NCBI GenBank assembly: GCA_036725605.1 | Contig: DAIMDW010000010.1 | Location: 1 to 64,000, forward strand | DNA: 64,000 bases | Direction of reading: 5' to 3' | Origin: CALBTQ01 sp036725605 | GTDB taxonomy: Bacteria > Lernaellota > Lernaellaia > Lernaellales > Lernaellaceae | Shown: positions 60,830 through 64,000 of the stretch, in pieces | How positions within the stretch are numbered: position 1 is the first letter of the stretch | How the letters are laid out: each line of letters begins with the position of its first letter | The notes under the pieces: generated by a model | Seen by the model: the letters and a program-made list of their open reading frames with translations, nothing else | Told to the model about the DNA's origin: nothing | Databases searched by the model: none | Program-made: the position numbers and the translations under genes

Positions 60830-62014
60830 GTGAATCGTTGGTTGCGCGGCATCGCCCGGCTGACGCCGGCGCGGGTGCTGGCGATATTCATCGTCCTGTG
60901 GCTCGGCGTCGCCGTGCTGCTGGCGTTCTTTCACGTCTCGATGCCCTGGATCATCGCCTACGGCGGCGTCACGCTGATCTACGCGTTTTTCGTCGCCGGC
61001 TGGGCGATGATGCGCATGACGGCGCGGCTGCGCGGCGTGATGGACGAGGGCGAAACGCCCGACGGCGGCCTGCTGCTCGAAGCGCTGCCGCACGCGGTGA
61101 TGATCGCCGACGGCGGCGGCAAGGTGCGCGCGGTGAACAACGCGTGGCTCGACCTGTTCGCTCTGTCGCGCAGCTCGACCTGGAACAAAAACTACAAGCG
61201 CTTCGCCGATCCGGTGCTGCGCGGCCACCTGGACCGTGTGCGCAAAACGAAGGAAGCGGCGCTGGGTTTGAATCTCTCCACGCGCCTGCCCGACGGCGCG
61301 AACCTGTCGTTCATGGCCGATCTGACGCCCTACGGCGAGGGTGTGCTGGCCGCGGCGCGTCCCACCGCGCGGCCGGGCAAGGGCGTGGTGCCGTATCTGG
61401 CCGTCGACCGCTACCGGCAACTGGGGCGGCTGGCGGAGCATGCCCTGGGCTTTCTCCAGCGTGAGTTGCGGACGATGGCCGAAACGCAGGCGTCGTGCGC
61501 CGAGCGGTTGCCCGCGCTGCTGCAGATGATGGACGACCTGCAGGCCGTGGCCGAGGAGAAGGCCGAGGCGGTCGAGGCGCTGGACCTGCGCCAATTGCTG
61601 ACGCGCGTGCAACGGACCGTCGCGCCGTTTTTGGCCGACAAGGGATTGAAGCTGACCGCGTCGATCGCCGCGGATCTGCCGGGGGCGCGCGGCCGGGCGG
61701 CGCATTTGCGTTACGTGCTGCTGGCCTTGGTCATCGAGGCGCTGGCGGCGGCGCCGAACGGCAGCGAGGTGCGGTTAAGCGCGCAGCGCGGCGGCGAGGA
61801 AATCCGCATCGCCTTGGAAGACGAGGGCGCGGCGCTGGACGAAAACGCGGCGCAGAATCTGTTCACGCCCTTCGCCGACGAACAGCGCGGCCCGGGCTTT
61901 GCCGTCGCCCGGCAAATCGCCCGCGAGCACGGCGGCGACCTGCACTACGAAACGCGGGAAGGCGCCGGCCGCCGCTTCGTGCTCTACCTGCCGTGGGAAA
62001 AGGCGGAAACGTAA
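60830..62014 (+). CDS. membrane sensor with degenerate histidine-kinase-like ATPase domain
   Basis: 394 residues from a GTG with a GGGGG run upstream. Two membrane helices (VLAIFIVLWLGVAVLLAFF and IIAYGGVTLIYAFFVAGWAM), a PAS-like region ('LLLEALPHAVMIADGGGKVRAVNNAWLDLF'), a coiled dimerisation-like segment ('LGRLAEHALGFLQREL', with the only candidate His) and a C-terminal HATPase_c-like domain ('ALEDEGAALDENAAQNLFTPFADEQRGPGFAVARQIAREHGGDLHYETREGAGRRFVLYLPW'). The N-box Asn is not seen: 'LLALVIEAL' stands where NLxxNA is expected. Kinase activity is therefore doubtful. No response regulator is adjacent. Confidence 0.72.
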   Translation: MNRWLRGIARLTPARVLAIFIVLWLGVAVLLAFFHVSMPWIIAYGGVTLIYAFFVAGWAMMRMTARLRGVMDEGETPDGGLLLEALPHAVMIADGGGKVRAVNNAWLDLFALSRSSTWNKNYKRFADPVLRGHLDRVRKTKEAALGLNLSTRLPDGANLSFMADLTPYGEGVLAAARPTARPGKGVVPYLAVDRYRQLGRLAEHALGFLQRELRTMAETQASCAERLPALLQMMDDLQAVAEEKAEAVEALDLRQLLTRVQRTVAPFLADKGLKLTASIAADLPGARGRAAHLRYVLLALVIEALAAAPNGSEVRLSAQRGGEEIRIALEDEGAALDENAAQNLFTPFADEQRGPGFAVARQIAREHGGDLHYETREGAGRRFVLYLPWEKAET

Positions 62015-62072
62015 CCGCCAACCGACATCGCCGACGGAGTTTTTTAATAATTCGTCAGCAAGTCTTAGGCCG

Positions 62073-63776
62073 TTAAAAATAAATTTCACAACCCGGCAAT
62101 TGTTTTTTCAGCCGGTCGACTTGTTCCTGATTCACAGGACATCCGCGTAAATGGAGGCTTCGTAAATTCTTCAGTCCAGTCAGCAGCGTCAGGTCAGTGA
62201 CTTTGGATGCGGTAAGGTTCAATTCCCGAAGTTTTGTCATGTTGGTCAACGGTGTCAGGTCGGTAACTTCCGTGGACCAGCAATCCAAAACCTCCATTTG
62301 GGTCATTTGGGCCAGCGGTGTCAGATCGGCGATTTTGGTGTTTTGCAAAATCAGATATTTCATTTGGGTCATGCCGGCCAGCGGCCGTAAATCGGTGACT
62401 TGAGTACCCAAGAGACTCAATCGTTTGAGTTGCGTCAATTCGGCCAATGGACTCAAGTCGTGAACGTCGGTTGCCCAAAGATCCAGGTCTTCAAGATCGG
62501 TCATTTTGGCCAATGGAGCGAGGTCTACCAGGTTGGTCGCCCAGCAGTTGAGCTTTTTTATCCTTTTCAAATTTTTCAATTCGGTCAGGACCGAAGGTTT
62601 TTTGAATTGGATGGTACTCAGATCGAGCTCGGTCAGTTTGGCCAATTCACCCAGCGGGGAAAGGTGGTCGACATTGGGGGAGCTCAGGGTCAACGATTCG
62701 AGGTTTTCCAATTCGAGCAGCGGTTGTAAATCGGATATTTCGACAGAGGATAGCGTCAAAATTTTCAGTTGCGTCATGCCGGCGAACGTTTCTCGGTTAA
62801 TCGAGGGAGGATTTTCGCCGTACTCTTTGCCGGAACGAATCGTCAAATTTTCCAAATGAGTCAATCCGGCCAAAGGCGGAACGGTCGACACGTCGAGGCC
62901 CACGGTCAGGGTGTTCAGCTTCGACAATCTGGTGATGGGAGTCAGATCGCGTGCGGAAGTGTATATTTCCAAAGCCGTCAGGTTTTGCAGTTCCGTCAGA
63001 GGCGTCAGGTCTTGCTTATCGGTGGTGAGGATCAGCTTGCGCAGTTCGCGACATTGGCTGACGGCGCCAAGGTTGGCAGCCGCTCCGTCGAGGATATATA
63101 GCTCCCGAAGGTGCTTCATCTTGGAAACCAGGTTAAGGTCGAGGTCGGAAAATACCGTTTCCAGATGACGCATGTTAGACATGGATTGCAAAGCGGAAAT
63201 GGTATTTTCGTCCCACTGATTGTCGTAGTGGCCGTTCCCTTCGAGATGCAGATAAAATATGTTTTGATATTCGGCCAAACACGCCAAAGAGGTCATGTTG
63301 CGCGCGTGCAGTTCATCGATGTAATAGATGTTTTTGTGTTGGGAGACGACGGTCTCGAGGTCCGATTGCTTATAGATAGAGTTCAATAGTAGGCCGACAA
63401 CGAATTCGCCTTTGCCGATGTCGAGCCAATGGCGTGTGCCGAAATCCATCGATTCTTCACGGAAATGCAAGAACCGTTCATTGCCGCCAATCAGCCAGCG
63501 TTTTAGGTCCTGCCTGGACCAGGTGGAACGGCTGAAAGGCTTCGCCTCGCCAACGCTCACGATGCTGTCGATAGGCGCCTGGACGGTCGCGGGCGTTTTG
63601 ACCGGCAGTTCCTCGCCGTCGATGAATATCGGTTCGCCGACTTTGTCGGAAGTGACTTCCAGTGTGAGCACGGAGGAGGGAGGGCGCGTATCGGTTTTGT
63701 TCGTGCATGCCAATACGCCGCCGACAACGACGGCTAGGCAAAGCAAAACGCCTAGGCGCAGGGTGATCCGTAACAT
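62073..63776 (-). CDS. leucine-rich-repeat lipoprotein
   Basis: 567 residues from ATG 63776 (CGGAG upstream). The signal peptide ends in lipobox VLAC. A short PEGA-like stretch follows ('PIFIDGEELPVKTPATVQ'), then an unassigned region to about residue 210. After that come at least 14 leucine-rich repeats of 22-24 residues with 'L..L..L.L..T.V.DL.PL..' consensus, for example 'LTELQNLTALEIYTSARDLTPI', 'LAKMTDLEDLDLWATDVHDLSPL' and 'LTNMTKLRELNLTASKVTDLTLL'. This internalin-like type binds proteins. Cell-envelope protein of unknown partner. A well-formed promoter lies upstream. Confidence 0.88.
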   Translation of the reverse strand: MLRITLRLGVLLCLAVVVGGVLACTNKTDTRPPSSVLTLEVTSDKVGEPIFIDGEELPVKTPATVQAPIDSIVSVGEAKPFSRSTWSRQDLKRWLIGGNERFLHFREESMDFGTRHWLDIGKGEFVVGLLLNSIYKQSDLETVVSQHKNIYYIDELHARNMTSLACLAEYQNIFYLHLEGNGHYDNQWDENTISALQSMSNMRHLETVFSDLDLNLVSKMKHLRELYILDGAAANLGAVSQCRELRKLILTTDKQDLTPLTELQNLTALEIYTSARDLTPITRLSKLNTLTVGLDVSTVPPLAGLTHLENLTIRSGKEYGENPPSINRETFAGMTQLKILTLSSVEISDLQPLLELENLESLTLSSPNVDHLSPLGELAKLTELDLSTIQFKKPSVLTELKNLKRIKKLNCWATNLVDLAPLAKMTDLEDLDLWATDVHDLSPLAELTQLKRLSLLGTQVTDLRPLAGMTQMKYLILQNTKIADLTPLAQMTQMEVLDCWSTEVTDLTPLTNMTKLRELNLTASKVTDLTLLTGLKNLRSLHLRGCPVNQEQVDRLKKQLPGCEIYF

Positions 63777-63813
63777 GCAATGCTCCGATAAAAGAGTTAT
63801 TCCACTTATTGTT

Positions 63814-63842
63814 TTTATATAACGGATGCAAAATAACGTCAA
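63814..63842 (-). promoter_or_regulatory. sigma-70-type promoter of the LRR lipoprotein
   Basis: Minus strand: TTGACG (63842-63837), 17-base spacer, TATAAA (63819-63814), 37 bp before the start codon. Spacing is optimal and each box has one mismatch from consensus. Confidence 0.65.
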
Positions 63843-63870
63843 GCAGGGCGGTTGACGGGTTTGCCGGATG

Positions 63871-63902
63871 AAAAAAAGGCGCGAAACGGGTCCGCGCCTT
63901 TC
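63871..63902 (-). terminator. rho-independent terminator of the mutase gene
   Basis: Stem AAGGCGCG / CGCGCCTT with a 9-base loop at 63876-63900. On the minus strand it is followed by a run of seven T. It lies 18 bp past the mutase stop codon. Confidence 0.85.
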
Positions 63903-63920
63903 GTCGATAAGCGGAGAAGA

Positions 63921-64000
63921 TCAGACGACGACCACCTCGTCGTACTTGCCCCAGAGGGCGCGCAGGGTGTCGCAGATTTCGCCGACGCCGGCGTAGGCCT
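63921..64000 (-). CDS. methylmalonyl-CoA mutase, C-terminal end (5' part beyond window)
   Basis: The last 26 codons are visible on the minus strand: 'AYAGVGEICDTLRALWGKYDEVVVV' then stop. The pattern 'GEI.D.LR...G.Y.E' is that of the C-terminal end of the substrate-binding part of methylmalonyl-CoA mutase and related acyl-CoA mutases, which interconvert methylmalonyl-CoA and succinyl-CoA with B12. Too short to distinguish mutase subtypes. A strong terminator follows. Confidence 0.65.
   Translation of the reverse strand, partial: AYAGVGEICDTLRALWGKYDEVVVV

Overview
The window is 64 kb of visibly GC-rich DNA that is densely packed with genes on both strands. It looks like chromosome from a free-living Gram-negative bacterium. 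A TonB-dependent receptor, an O-antigen ligase/Wzz-type protein, lipoproteins, a class A penicillin-binding protein and a sigma-54 activator support that. DUF4388-type regulators, SBBP-type propellers, Cys-rich 'CDDGVDCTDDTC' repeats and very long Asp/Thr linkers recall Myxococcota/Desulfobacterota or a related candidate phylum. That placement is inference. I saw no rRNA, tRNA, CRISPR array, phage or complete transposon.

Layout. 1-7.7 kb: DUF502 membrane protein (cut by the edge), GNAT acetyltransferase, GGCT-like protein, metallophosphoesterase, HDOD protein, an IspH-UbiA fusion, and an Asp-rich lipoprotein carrying an apparently circularly permuted alkaline-phosphatase fold. 7.8-14.3 kb: Wzy/Wzz fusion, mtnA, a receiver-DUF4388-DnaJ-TPR protein and a coiled-coil membrane protein. 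14.3-14.8 kb: a twofold hairpin repeat. 14.8-20.4 kb: PIG-L deacetylase, SGNH hydrolase and four tandem GIDE-like membrane proteins. 20.4-24.5 kb: a GT39-like glycosyltransferase coupled to PBP1A. 24.6-34.4 kb: three large exported propeller proteins, with a B12/radical-SAM plus BtrH-like gene pair between the second and third. 34.7-39.5 kb: DUF3052-like and SCP2-like proteins, a split transketolase and an aminotransferase. 39.7-40.8 kb: a secreted papain-like protease. 40.9-49.1 kb: nine consecutive minus-strand genes, eight of them diverged paralogues of one zinc-ribbon membrane family. 49.5-55.7 kb: beta-helix protein, SGNH esterase, HDOD plus sigma-54 regulator, and a small membrane protein. 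55.7-64 kb: bioB with a TonB receptor, transglutaminase-like protein, lipoprotein, a MITE-like element, a degenerate sensor kinase, an LRR lipoprotein and the tail of a methylmalonyl-CoA mutase.

The most unusual content is (i) the nine-gene zinc-ribbon array, with a 144-bp tract of near identity between two otherwise diverged members; (ii) a set of six exported proteins that carry Asp/Thr stalks next to a cysteine at either the N-terminus (lipobox-like) or the extreme C-terminus (SGGC-x), which suggests an undescribed C-terminal anchoring signal; (iii) the permuted phosphatase; and (iv) the GIDE-like tandem array with an exact 885-bp period.
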